Positions 56,926-64,000 of a stretch of 64,000 nucleotides of DNA are shown piece by piece. This DNA is from DASUPK01 sp963815045 (GTDB lineage Bacteria > Actinomycetota > Thermoleophilia > Solirubrobacterales > 70-9). A program made the position numbers and the translations under genes. The DNA is taken from the NCBI GenBank assembly GCA_963815045.1, contig CAWFET010000005.1, positions 46,256-110,255 of the forward strand. The letters run 5' to 3'. The notes under the pieces are model-generated. The model ran no database searches and was not told the DNA's origin. It saw only the letters and a program-made list of their open reading frames with translations. Each line of letters starts with the position of its first letter. Position 1 is the stretch's first letter.

Positions 56926-57831
56926 TTACGCGGCTAGCCTCTCGTGGTCGCCGTCCACGCTGCCATTGAGCAGCGTGAGGATGATCCCCTCCCGCAGGCC
57001 GCCCTTGCCGATCTGCAGCGGCTGGCCGAGCAGGTCCGAGAACTTCTCGAGCAACAGCACGCCGGCCGGGAGCAGCTTGACGCGGCGCGAGTCGAGCTCG
57101 AAGCGCTTGGCTACTTCATAGATCTCGTCGCTGGAGAGCACCCTGACCGCGCGCTCGAGGGTCTCGTACTCGAGCACCGCCCCGACCAGCGTTCGCAGCG
57201 AGGTGGCGCTCCCGCCCACCGCGACGGCCTGATCGGGCGGCTCCAGCTCCACCTTCTCGAAGAAGTCCGCGATGTGATCGCGCAGGCCGCGGATCTCGGA
57301 GGCCGACGGGGGGTCGGACTCGAGGTGCTCCTCGGTGAGCAGCCCGGAGCCGATCTTGAACGACTTCACCTCGGTGACCCCCTCGGACATGGTCCCGTAG
57401 ATCACCTCAGACGAGCCGCCGCCGACGTCGACCACCGCGACCTTTCCCTCGACGGGATGGCTGAGGGACTTGGTCGCCCCGATGAACGCGAACCGGCCCT
57501 CCTCCTCCTCGTCGAGGACGTCCACGTCGACCCCGGCGATCTCCTCGATCTCCTCGACGACCTTGTCGCGGTTCTTGGCCTCGCGGATCGCGGCGGTCGC
57601 GACGGTCTTGATCGTCTCGGCCCCCATCTCCTCGGCGAGCCGCCGCTGCGTGGCAACGACGTCTGCGACCTCGGCGATCTTCTCGGCGGTGATCTTCCCG
57701 TTCTTGGACGCGTCCTTCCCGATGCGGGTGTAGGCGCGCTGCTCCATCACCTTGCGCAGCTGTCCCTCCGACGGCTCGGCGACGAGCAGTCGCGTCGTGT
57801 TCGAGCCGATGTCGATCGCCCCGCAGAGCAT
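56926..57831 (-). CDS. ppx: Exopolyphosphatase/pppGpp phosphohydrolase family protein
   Basis: A 301-residue Ppx/GppA protein of the ASKHA fold. GAIDIGSNTTRLLVAE is phosphate loop 1, TVATAAIREAKN and LDEEEEGRFAFIGA are the conserved catalytic segments, VAVVDVGGGSSEVIYG is phosphate loop 2, and VAVGGSATSL follows. It hydrolyses terminal phosphate of polyphosphate, or pppGpp. Lacking the extra C-terminal domains of E. coli Ppx, it is the short actinobacterial form. It lies beside the CHAD genes and near ppk1, so synthesis, binding and breakdown of polyphosphate are encoded together. Confidence 0.92.
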   Translation of the reverse strand: MLCGAIDIGSNTTRLLVAEPSEGQLRKVMEQRAYTRIGKDASKNGKITAEKIAEVADVVATQRRLAEEMGAETIKTVATAAIREAKNRDKVVEEIEEIAGVDVDVLDEEEEGRFAFIGATKSLSHPVEGKVAVVDVGGGSSEVIYGTMSEGVTEVKSFKIGSGLLTEEHLESDPPSASEIRGLRDHIADFFEKVELEPPDQAVAVGGSATSLRTLVGAVLEYETLERAVRVLSSDEIYEVAKRFELDSRRVKLLPAGVLLLEKFSDLLGQPLQIGKGGLREGIILTLLNGSVDGDHERLAA

Positions 57832-57891
57832 CTCGACACTGATTCTCTCAGGGCAGCCGGATCAAGCCCGGCGAATCCGCAGCTTGCGGGG

Positions 57892-58725
57892 CTATCCGTC
57901 CAGCGGTGCGCCGATCAGCGCCAGGCGGCGGTTGAGCGCGCCCAGACCGAACTCGGCCAGGGCACCGTCGTCGATGCCGAGAGCGTCGAATGCACCCTCG
58001 CTCGGAGGCGAGACCGTCTCGGCCACAGCGGGGAGCAGCTCCTTGATCCGTTCCCTGACGACGTCCGCCATCGAGGGATCGGCCGCCACGGCCTCGCGAA
58101 GGAACCAGCTTCCGTAGGCGATGTGGCGCTGCTCGTCCGCGGCGATCCGCGAGTAGCCGTCCACGAAGCCGGGCAGCAGCTCCCGCTCGCGGAGCAGATC
58201 GAGCAGGAAGTGCGAGGTGACGATTCCCAGGGTCCCCTCCAGGACCATGTGGTAGATCGTCACGAAGTCAACCTTCGCCTCGCGGTCGGCCGGGTCGGCC
58301 AGCAGGCGGTCATGTGCCTGGACGAGGGCCTCGTCGAAGATCTGCCTGAAGGGCTCGCCGAGGACCTCGCGCGATCTCGCCACGTGGGCGGCGATCGTCC
58401 CCGGATCGGCGATCACCTCGTCCTGGAAACGGGCGTAGAACTGCATGTGCCGGACCTCGTCGACCAGCTGGGTCGACAGGTAGCTCCCCTCCTCCTCGTC
58501 GTCCTGGGCCAGTACCAGGCCGCAGAACTGGGTCGAGATGCGCTCCTCGGCGACCATCAGCGAGCTGAGTGCGAAGTAGAGGAGGTTCCGCTCCCCCTCC
58601 CCGAGCCCGGCCCAGTCCGATGGGTCGCGGCTCAGGTCGATGTCCTGGGCGGCCCAGTGGGCGTGCTCCCAGTCGAGGTAGAGCTGCTCGGGGTCCTTGA
58701 GGGCGACCGCTCCCGTGGTGCTCAC
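57892..58725 (-). CDS. R2lox-like di-metal oxidase (ferritin-like)
   Basis: A 277-residue ferritin-like four-helix protein of the R2lox/RNR-R2 superfamily. Di-metal ligands are Glu60 (LMVAEERIST), Glu90 and His93 (LVDEVRHMQFY), Glu163 (YHMVLEGTLG) and Glu198 and His201 (AADEQRHIAYG). The R2lox cross-link Tyr is present (Tyr158, five residues before Glu163), but the partner Val of Mycobacterium R2lox is Ile63. An oxidase role for a small substrate is inferred. Its GTG overlaps the ArsM stop (GTGA), placing it in the arsenic operon, which is not an arrangement I recognise. Confidence 0.82.
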   Translation of the reverse strand: MSTTGAVALKDPEQLYLDWEHAHWAAQDIDLSRDPSDWAGLGEGERNLLYFALSSLMVAEERISTQFCGLVLAQDDEEEGSYLSTQLVDEVRHMQFYARFQDEVIADPGTIAAHVARSREVLGEPFRQIFDEALVQAHDRLLADPADREAKVDFVTIYHMVLEGTLGIVTSHFLLDLLRERELLPGFVDGYSRIAADEQRHIAYGSWFLREAVAADPSMADVVRERIKELLPAVAETVSPPSEGAFDALGIDDGALAEFGLGALNRRLALIGAPLDG

Positions 58726-59531
58726 GAGGGCATTCTCGCCCGGATGATGGCCGAGCCGGCCTGATCGTGGACGCGATGGGTCTCGCGGATCTCAACCTCC
58801 GTGAACCCCGCGCCCTCGAGCTCGCGGCGGAACTCGCCCGCGGTCAGGGCGCCGGCGATGCAGCCGGTCCACTGGGCCATGTCCCTCCGGGTCGCCTCGT
58901 CCATGCCGTCGTCGGCGACGATGTCACTCACCGCGAAGCGGCCGCCTGGGCGCAGTACCCGGGCCGCCTCGCGAAACACGGCCGGCTTGTCTCCGGAGAG
59001 GTTGATCACGCAGTTCGAGATCACGACGTCGACGGAGTCGCCGGAGAGTGGGACCTCCTCGATCGTTCCCTTCAGGAACTCGACGTTTTCCACCCCACTC
59101 TCGCGCTGGTTGCGCCTGGCCAGCTCGAGCATCTCGTCCGTCATGTCGACGCCGTAGGCCTTCCCGGTGGAGCCGACTCGACGGGCCGAGAGCAGGACGT
59201 CGATGCCTCCACCGGAGCCGAGGTCCAGCACGGTCTCACCTTCGTGTAGCTCGGCGACCGCAGTTGGGTTGCCGCACCCGAGCGAGGCGAGCTTGGCCTC
59301 CTCCGGGAGCTGCTCGCGATCGGTGTCCTGGTAGAGACCTGCGCCGAACTCCTCGCCGCTGCAGGCGTCGGGCACGTCGGTGCCGCACCCGCAGGAAGCC
59401 TCACCCGCTTCTGTCCCGGTCGACGGACCGCAACAGGCAACCCGCTCCTCTCCGACGGAGTTCGCCGCCGAGGCATAGCGCTCGCGCACCGCCTCGCGGA
59501 TCTCGTCCTTGCCGGTCAGTTGCTCAGCCAT
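58722..59531 (-). CDS. arsM: Arsenite S-adenosylmethionine methyltransferase
   Basis: A 269-residue ArsM. VACCGPSTGTEAGEASCGCG shows Cys-rich arsenic-handling sequence near the N-terminus; AKLASLGCGNPTAVAEL and ETVLDLGSGGGIDVLLSARR are the SAM site; VISNCVINLSGDK and the final WTGCIAGALT carry further conserved Cys. It methylates As(III) to methylated and volatile arsenicals. The ATG at 59531 overlaps the end of arsR by 16 bases. A longer frame to 59819 overlaps arsR and is not real. Confidence 0.93.
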   Translation of the reverse strand: MAEQLTGKDEIREAVRERYASAANSVGEERVACCGPSTGTEAGEASCGCGTDVPDACSGEEFGAGLYQDTDREQLPEEAKLASLGCGNPTAVAELHEGETVLDLGSGGGIDVLLSARRVGSTGKAYGVDMTDEMLELARRNQRESGVENVEFLKGTIEEVPLSGDSVDVVISNCVINLSGDKPAVFREAARVLRPGGRFAVSDIVADDGMDEATRRDMAQWTGCIAGALTAGEFRRELEGAGFTEVEIRETHRVHDQAGSAIIRARMPS

Positions 59532-59872
59532 GCGCTCAGCTCCTCTATCGAGTCGGGGTTCACGTAGTAGTAGGCCCACAGGCCCTGGCGCTCGGAGCCG
59601 ACGATGCCAGCCTCGCGCAGCACCTTGAGGTGATGGGAGACGGTCGGCTGGGAGAGGTCGAAGAGGGGGACGAGCTCGCAGACGCAGACCTTGCCGGCGT
59701 GCTTGCGTAGGACGTCCACCAGCTGCATGCGGATCGGATCGCCGAGCGCCTTGGCGACCTTGGCCATCCGCTCCGCCTGCGCGCGCTGGATGTCCGGGTA
59801 GACGACTGGCTCGCAACACGGCTCACCCGCCGGTCGCTTCTGCTTCGGCACCATCTCCAGATCGACGGCCAT
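59516..59872 (-). CDS. arsR: ArsR-family arsenic-sensing repressor
   Basis: A 118-residue winged-helix repressor. VCVCELVPLFDLSQPTVSHH contains the metal-binding CVC motif of α3 and the recognition helix QPTVSHHLKVLREAG; an extra N-terminal CC (EPCCEPVV) may add a third thiol ligand. It should bind the inverted repeats directly upstream and release them on As(III)/Sb(III). It starts at ATG 59872 essentially at the transcription start, followed by arsM and the R2lox-like gene in one transcript. Confidence 0.93.
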   Translation of the reverse strand: MAVDLEMVPKQKRPAGEPCCEPVVYPDIQRAQAERMAKVAKALGDPIRMQLVDVLRKHAGKVCVCELVPLFDLSQPTVSHHLKVLREAGIVGSERQGLWAYYYVNPDSIEELSAWLSN

Positions 59873-59918
59873 CTATATACGTATATCGATTGAATCGATA
59901 GTTGTCAACCTTTACGAT
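59873..59918. promoter_or_regulatory. Divergent ars promoters with ArsR operators
   Basis: Two palindromes lie here: ATATACGTATAT (59875–59886) and ATCGATTGAATCGAT (59885–59899). For the plus strand, −35 TTGAAT (59890–59895) and −10 TACGAT (59913–59918) are 17 bp apart. For the minus strand, −35 TTGACA (59908–59903) and −10 TATACG (59885–59880) are 17 bp apart, with the start at the arsR ATG. The palindromes overlap both promoters, so ArsR binding could block both. Confidence 0.75.
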
Positions 59919-59953
59919 TGTGCCACCGGCGGCTGAATCTCGAAGGGAGGAAG

Positions 59954-60589
59954 ATGACTACCGAAGTTGACCTGACCACCAAGGGGCTCATCAATCGATC
60001 TTTCGACGTGCTCGCGGCAGAGTTCGAAGGGATCTTCTCGCGGGAGACGATCGAGAGATACGTGGACGAGAGCACCGACGAGTTCGCAGGGTCGAAGGTG
60101 CAGGACTTCGTGCCGATCATGGTCGAGCGCTTCACCCGTCAGCGGCTGCGAGCGCTCGCGCAGGTGGAGGGCAAGCTGACCAAAGAGGTCCCCGAGGTTC
60201 TGTTCGTCTGCGTCCACAACTCAGGCCGGAGCCAGATGGCCGCCGGCCTGCTCGACAGGCTCGCCGAGGGACGGGTGCACGTACGCTCGGCCGGATCGGA
60301 TCCGGGAGAGGACCTGAACCCGTATGCCGTCGAGGCTATGAACGAGGTCGGTGTCGACATCTCGAAGGAGTTCCCCAAGCCGCTCACCGATGAGGTCGTC
60401 CGGGCCGCGGACGCGGTCATCACCATGGGCTGCGGCGACGCCTGTCCCATCTTCCCCGGAAAGCGCTACGAGGACTGGGACCTCGAGGATCCGGCCGGCA
60501 AAGACCTGGAGACGGTGCGCCGGATCCGCGACGAGATCCAGGCGCGCGTGGAGGCCTTGATCGACGCTGTGGCAGGGGAACCCGCGTAG
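59954..60589 (+). CDS. arsC: Arsenate reductase (LMW-PTP type) with N-terminal helical domain
   Basis: A 211-residue protein. An N-terminal ~75-residue three-helix domain (LINRSFDVLAAEFEGIFSRE) precedes the thioredoxin-coupled ArsC/low-molecular-weight phosphatase domain: VLFVCVHNSGRSQMAAGLLD (catalytic Cys loop) and VITMGCGDACPIFPGKRYED (the resolving Cys pair and Asp). Arsenate is reduced to arsenite for export. GGGAGGAAG before ATG 59954 gives a strong ribosome binding site. It is first in the plus-strand operon. Confidence 0.93.
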   Translation: MTTEVDLTTKGLINRSFDVLAAEFEGIFSRETIERYVDESTDEFAGSKVQDFVPIMVERFTRQRLRALAQVEGKLTKEVPEVLFVCVHNSGRSQMAAGLLDRLAEGRVHVRSAGSDPGEDLNPYAVEAMNEVGVDISKEFPKPLTDEVVRAADAVITMGCGDACPIFPGKRYEDWDLEDPAGKDLETVRRIRDEIQARVEALIDAVAGEPA

Positions 60590-60591
60590 CC

Positions 60592-61656
60592 GTGGCTGAA
60601 TCCAAGGTCTCCATCGGGATCAACGGGTTCGGGCGGATGGGCCGGCTTGCGCTGCGAGCGGCATGGGGCTGGTCGGATCTCGAGTTCGCCCACGTCAACG
60701 AGCCTCAGGGCGATGCTCCGACGGCCGCCCATCTCCTCAAGTTCGACTCAGTTCACGGCCGCTGGGGCCCGAACGTCGACAGCGGTGAGGAGTCGATCTC
60801 CATCGACGGGAGGTCGGTCTCCTACTCCCGGCATCCGCTCCCGGGAGAGGTCCCCTGGGACGACCTCGGAATCGACGTCGTCCTGGAGTGCTCCGGGCAG
60901 TTCCGCACCATGGAGACCCTGGCCGGTTACTTCGACCGCGGCGTCAGCAAGGTGATCGTGGCTGCTCCCGTCAAGGAGGAGGGAGCGCTGAATCTCGTGC
61001 TCGGGGTGAACGACGATCTCTACGACCCAGCCGAGCACAGCGTGGTCACCGCAGCCTCCTGCACCACCAACTGCCTGGCTCCGGTGGTCAAGGTCCTTCA
61101 TGAGGGGGTGGGGATCCGGCATGGCTCGATCACGACCCTGCACGACATGACGAACACCCAGGTCATCGTGGACGCACCCCACAAGGACCTCCGTCGTGCC
61201 CGCGCCGCCAGCCTGTCCCTGATTCCGACCACGACCGGCTCGGCGACGGCAATCGGCCTGATCTTCCCGGAGCTCGAGGGCAGGTTGAACGGCCTCGCGG
61301 TGAGGGTGCCGATGCTGAACTCGTCGATCACCGATTGCGCCTTCGAGGTCGAGCGGCCGACGACGGTCGAGGAGGTCAACGGCCTCTTCCGCGCCGCCGC
61401 CGATGGCCCGCTCGCCGGGATCCTCGGCTACGAGGAACGCCCACTCGTCTCCGTCGACTACCGGGACGACCCGCGCTCGGGCATCGTGGATGCTCCCTCC
61501 ACCATGGTCATCAACGAGACCCAGGTGAAGGTGCTCGCCTGGTACGACAACGAATGGGGCTACGCCAACCGGCTGGCGGAGTTGGCCCAGAAGGTCTCGC
61601 AGGGGATTCGCGCCCAGGCCGATCCGCGCGCCGCCCGCACCCCCGCTCTCGACTGA
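60592..61656 (+). CDS. ArsJ-associated glyceraldehyde-3-phosphate dehydrogenase
   Basis: A 354-residue GAPDH distinct from the glycolytic enzyme at 25746: ISIDGRSVSYSRHPLPGEVP and TLHDMTNTQVIVDAPHKDLR differ from the glycolytic form, and the active site TAASCTTNCLAPV and YDNEWGYANRLAEL are kept. Beside arsJ such enzymes use arsenate to make 1-arseno-3-phosphoglycerate, which ArsJ expels. The GTG start is 3 bases after arsC, so the genes are tightly coupled. The direct 5′ neighbour arsC means the cell can either reduce arsenate or expel it as an organoarsenical. Confidence 0.93.
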   Translation: MAESKVSIGINGFGRMGRLALRAAWGWSDLEFAHVNEPQGDAPTAAHLLKFDSVHGRWGPNVDSGEESISIDGRSVSYSRHPLPGEVPWDDLGIDVVLECSGQFRTMETLAGYFDRGVSKVIVAAPVKEEGALNLVLGVNDDLYDPAEHSVVTAASCTTNCLAPVVKVLHEGVGIRHGSITTLHDMTNTQVIVDAPHKDLRRARAASLSLIPTTTGSATAIGLIFPELEGRLNGLAVRVPMLNSSITDCAFEVERPTTVEEVNGLFRAAADGPLAGILGYEERPLVSVDYRDDPRSGIVDAPSTMVINETQVKVLAWYDNEWGYANRLAELAQKVSQGIRAQADPRAARTPALD

Positions 61657-61666
61657 AGCCCTGGTC

Positions 61667-62941
61667 ATGGAGGCGAGCACAGCCAAACCGCGCGGGGACA
61701 TGCGCAACTACGCCCTCGTCACGGGGGCGTATTGGAGCGACACCCTCGTCGACGGGGCGAGCCGCATGCTGGTGCTCTTCTACTTCGACCAGCTCGGCTA
61801 CAGCCCATTCCAGCTCGCCACGCTCTTCCTGCTCTACGAGTTCTTCGGCATCGTCACCAACCTGGTCGGAGGCTGGGTCGCCGCTCGCTTCGGGCTGAAG
61901 ACCACGCTGTTCATGGGCCTGGGCGTGCAGATCTGCGCGCAGAGCATGCTCGGCTTCGCGCCCGCGGCCTGGCTGGTCGTGCCCTACGTGATGGCCTCCC
62001 AGGCCCTTTCGGGCATCGCCAAGGACCTGACCAAGATGAGCTCGAAGAGCGCGGTGAAGCTGATCGTGCCCGAGGGCCAGGAGGGCGCCCTCTACAAGTG
62101 GGTCGCGATCCTGACCGGCTCGAAGAACGCGCTGAAGGGCGTGGGATTCTTCCTCGGCGGCCTGCTGATCACGGTGATCGGCTTCCAGCCCGGTGTGCTC
62201 GTCCTGGCCGGCATCAGCGCGACCGCCCTGATCGTCGTCTCGACCCTGATGCGCGGCCAGCACCTGGGCCGACCGGACGCAAAGGCGAAGTTCAAGCACA
62301 TGTTCTCCAACAACCGGGCGGTCAACATCCTGGCGGCGGCCCGGATCTTCCTGTTCGCCTCGCGGGACGTCTGGTTCGTGGTCGGTCTTCCGGTCTTCCT
62401 CTACTCCGTGGTGGGCTGGAACTTCTGGCAGGTGAGCCTCTATCTCGCCGCCTGGATCATCGGCTACGGGATCGTGCAGGCCTCGGCGCCGCGCTTTGTT
62501 CGCCGTCGCGCCGAGGAGGGCGGCGAGCCGGACGGCCGGACGGCGGCCTGGCTCGCCTTCGCGCTGGCGATCCTCCCCGCCGGGATCGCGATCGCGCTCA
62601 CGGCCAACGCCGACCCGACTGCGGTCGTCGTGGTCGGACTGATCATCTTCGGCGTCCTGTTCGCGATGAACTCCGCCGTCCACTCCTACCTGATCCTCTC
62701 CTACGCCGACAACGACAAGGTCGCGATGAACGTCGGCTTCTATTACATGGCCAACGCCTGTGGGCGGCTGGCGGGGACGGTGCTCTCGGGGCTGCTGTAC
62801 GAGTGGAACGGCCTCAGCGCCTGCCTCTGGGTCTCGGCCGCCTTCGTCGTGGCTGCCGGCCTGCTCTCGCTGATGCTTCCCAAGACGACCGCTCGACGGT
62901 CCACCGGGATGAAGTTGCCCAGAGCGGAACCGGCGTCCTAA
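61667..62941 (+). CDS. arsJ: ArsJ organoarsenical efflux permease (MFS)
   Basis: A 424-residue major facilitator protein with twelve hydrophobic helices. LVTGAYWSDTLVDGASRMLV, VLFYFDQLGYSPFQLATLFL and LVGGWVAARFGLKTTLFMGL are typical of ArsJ, as is the GIAKDLTKMSSKSAVKLIVP loop. It exports 1-arseno-3-phosphoglycerate made by the preceding GAPDH, conferring arsenate resistance. It lies 10 bases downstream of the GAPDH gene and upstream of the Acr3 gene in one operon. Confidence 0.93.
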   Translation: MEASTAKPRGDMRNYALVTGAYWSDTLVDGASRMLVLFYFDQLGYSPFQLATLFLLYEFFGIVTNLVGGWVAARFGLKTTLFMGLGVQICAQSMLGFAPAAWLVVPYVMASQALSGIAKDLTKMSSKSAVKLIVPEGQEGALYKWVAILTGSKNALKGVGFFLGGLLITVIGFQPGVLVLAGISATALIVVSTLMRGQHLGRPDAKAKFKHMFSNNRAVNILAAARIFLFASRDVWFVVGLPVFLYSVVGWNFWQVSLYLAAWIIGYGIVQASAPRFVRRRAEEGGEPDGRTAAWLAFALAILPAGIAIALTANADPTAVVVVGLIIFGVLFAMNSAVHSYLILSYADNDKVAMNVGFYYMANACGRLAGTVLSGLLYEWNGLSACLWVSAAFVVAAGLLSLMLPKTTARRSTGMKLPRAEPAS

Positions 62942-62968
62942 GGTGACTCATCGCATCTTGGCCGCATC

Positions 62969-64000
62969 GTGAGTGAGACTGCCGCCCATCCGGACGAGGC
63001 CGCCGTCATCCGCCGGCTGTCGACGCTCGACCGCTTCCTGCCTCTGTGGATCGCGCTGGCGATGGCCGGCGGGCTGGCGCTCGGGTCGCTCGTGCCAGGG
63101 CTCAACGATTTCCTCGACAGGCTGGAGGTCGGGACCGTGAGCCTGCCGATCGCTCTCGGCCTGCTGCTGATGATGTACCCCGTCCTCACGAAGGTCCGCT
63201 ACGAGGAGATGGGGAAGATGCGCGGCGACGGGCGGATGTTCGGCGTCTCACTATTCCTGTCGTGGGTCGTCGGCCCCGCCCTGATGTTCACGCTGGCTTG
63301 GGTCTTCCTGGCGGACGAGCCCGCCTACCGCACCGGCGTCATCGTCGTCGGTCTGGCGCGCTGCATCGCGATGGTGCTCGTGTGGAACGACCTCGCCGGC
63401 GGCGACAACGACCGCGCCGCGGTCCTCGTGGTCTTCAACGCCATCTTCCAGGTCGTCGCCTACGCGCTTCTGGGCTGGTTCTACCTCAACGCCCTGCCCA
63501 ACCTGCTCGGGCTCGACACCCAGGGCTTCGAGGTCGGCATCTGGGAGGTCGCGCGCACCGTGCTCATCTTCCTCGGCATCCCGCTGACGGCCGGCTATCT
63601 CACACGCCGGTGGGGCCTGCGCGCGCACGGCCGCGATTGGTTCGAGTCGACGGTCATCCCGCGCATCGCGCCCATCACGCTCTATGGGCTGCTGTTCACG
63701 ATCGTTCTGCTGTTCGCCATCCAGGGCGACGCCATCACCGGCGACCCGCTGACGGTCGCACGCATCGCGCTCCCCCTGCTCTGCTACTTCGTCGTCATGT
63801 GGGTGCTCGGATTCCTCGTCGGCCGGGGGATGAGCCTCGGGTACCCGAAGACCGCGACCCTCGCCTTCACGGTCGCCTCGAACGACTTCGAGCTGGCGAT
63901 CGCCGTCGCCGTCGGCGTCTGGGGTGCGAGCTCGGGCCAGGCGCTGGCCGGTGTGGTCGGCCCGCTCATCGAGGTCCCGGTCCTCGTCACGCTCGTCTAC
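62969..64000 (+). CDS. acr3: Acr3-family arsenite exporter (3′ end beyond the window)
   Basis: The frame runs from GTG 62969 to the right edge without a stop. SETAAHPDEAAVIRRLSTLD is the cytoplasmic lead, then a series of hydrophobic helices: LPIALGLLLMMYPVLTKVRY, VGLARCIAMVLVWNDLAGGD (with the conserved Cys of Acr3), FNAIFQVVAYALLGWFYLNA and KTATLAFTVASNDFELAIAV (the conserved S-N-(D/N)-FE block). Acr3 exports arsenite by proton antiport and is the expected last step after ArsC. The missing end is probably a short distance beyond. Confidence 0.9.
   Translation, partial: MSETAAHPDEAAVIRRLSTLDRFLPLWIALAMAGGLALGSLVPGLNDFLDRLEVGTVSLPIALGLLLMMYPVLTKVRYEEMGKMRGDGRMFGVSLFLSWVVGPALMFTLAWVFLADEPAYRTGVIVVGLARCIAMVLVWNDLAGGDNDRAAVLVVFNAIFQVVAYALLGWFYLNALPNLLGLDTQGFEVGIWEVARTVLIFLGIPLTAGYLTRRWGLRAHGRDWFESTVIPRIAPITLYGLLFTIVLLFAIQGDAITGDPLTVARIALPLLCYFVVMWVLGFLVGRGMSLGYPKTATLAFTVASNDFELAIAVAVGVWGASSGQALAGVVGPLIEVPVLVTLVY

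Overview
This is a GC-rich actinobacterial chromosome segment. An uvrC–rapZ…gap–pgk–tpiA gene order, TANNNT −10 boxes placed 6–8 nt before start codons, and the enzyme families present suggest the class Thermoleophilia/Solirubrobacterales. That placement is inferred from overall character, not from a marker gene. I found no rRNA, tRNA or CRISPR array, and no gene-free stretch longer than about 300 bases.

Region by region. (1) 1–12.3 kb is an exopolysaccharide/cell-surface glycan cluster: a partial SGNH-like protein, a TylF-type methyltransferase, a flippase, two O-antigen ligase/polymerase proteins, a GT4 glycosyltransferase, a GDP-mannose 3,5-epimerase-like enzyme, a Wzc-type tyrosine kinase/copolymerase and the priming sugar transferase. 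(2) 12.3–22.1 kb is housekeeping and envelope: argS, rlmH, an M48 protease, a phosphoesterase, a lipoprotein overlapping a PknB-type kinase, a TMEM175-like channel, a glycosidase-like exported protein and tgt. (3) 22.3–31.9 kb is the glycolytic run gap–pgk–tpiA–gpmI, then an ABC exporter pair where yvcK/whiA are usually found, then rapZ and uvrC. (4) 32–37.9 kb holds an enoyl-CoA hydratase, a cupredoxin lipoprotein, a MaoC hydratase, an orphan solute-binding protein, unrecognised exported proteins and a regulator. (5) 38–40.7 kb is an operon of two TadE-like pseudopilins and a TadE-like/VanY/SLT fusion. (6) 41.2–47.5 kb holds an HD hydrolase, a DegT aminotransferase, a membrane-anchored nucleotide-sugar epimerase, a polysaccharide deacetylase, a DMT permease and an MGDG-synthase-like glycosyltransferase. 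(7) 47.5–57.8 kb is rich in polyphosphate genes (PhoU-like, ppk1, two CHAD proteins, ppx), interleaved with a PHP–GT4 fusion, a GH31 glucosidase and one REP-associated transposase. (8) 57.9 kb to the right edge is an arsenic island: arsR–arsM–R2lox-like oxidase on one strand, and arsC, ArsJ-associated GAPDH, arsJ and acr3 on the other, around an operator/promoter region.

Two features run through the whole window. About twenty genes have a TANNNT box 6–8 nt before the start codon, so they are predicted to be leaderless, and this corrects several starts. Four conserved genes (O-antigen ligase 2, argS, tgt, CHAD2) are each split by one frame change, which most likely reflects sequence error in an assembled genome. 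The strongest candidates for something little described are the pseudopilin–muralidase operon, the R2lox-like oxidase translationally coupled to ArsM, the replacement of yvcK/whiA by an ABC exporter, and genes that lack a canonical start codon yet keep perfect leaderless spacing.
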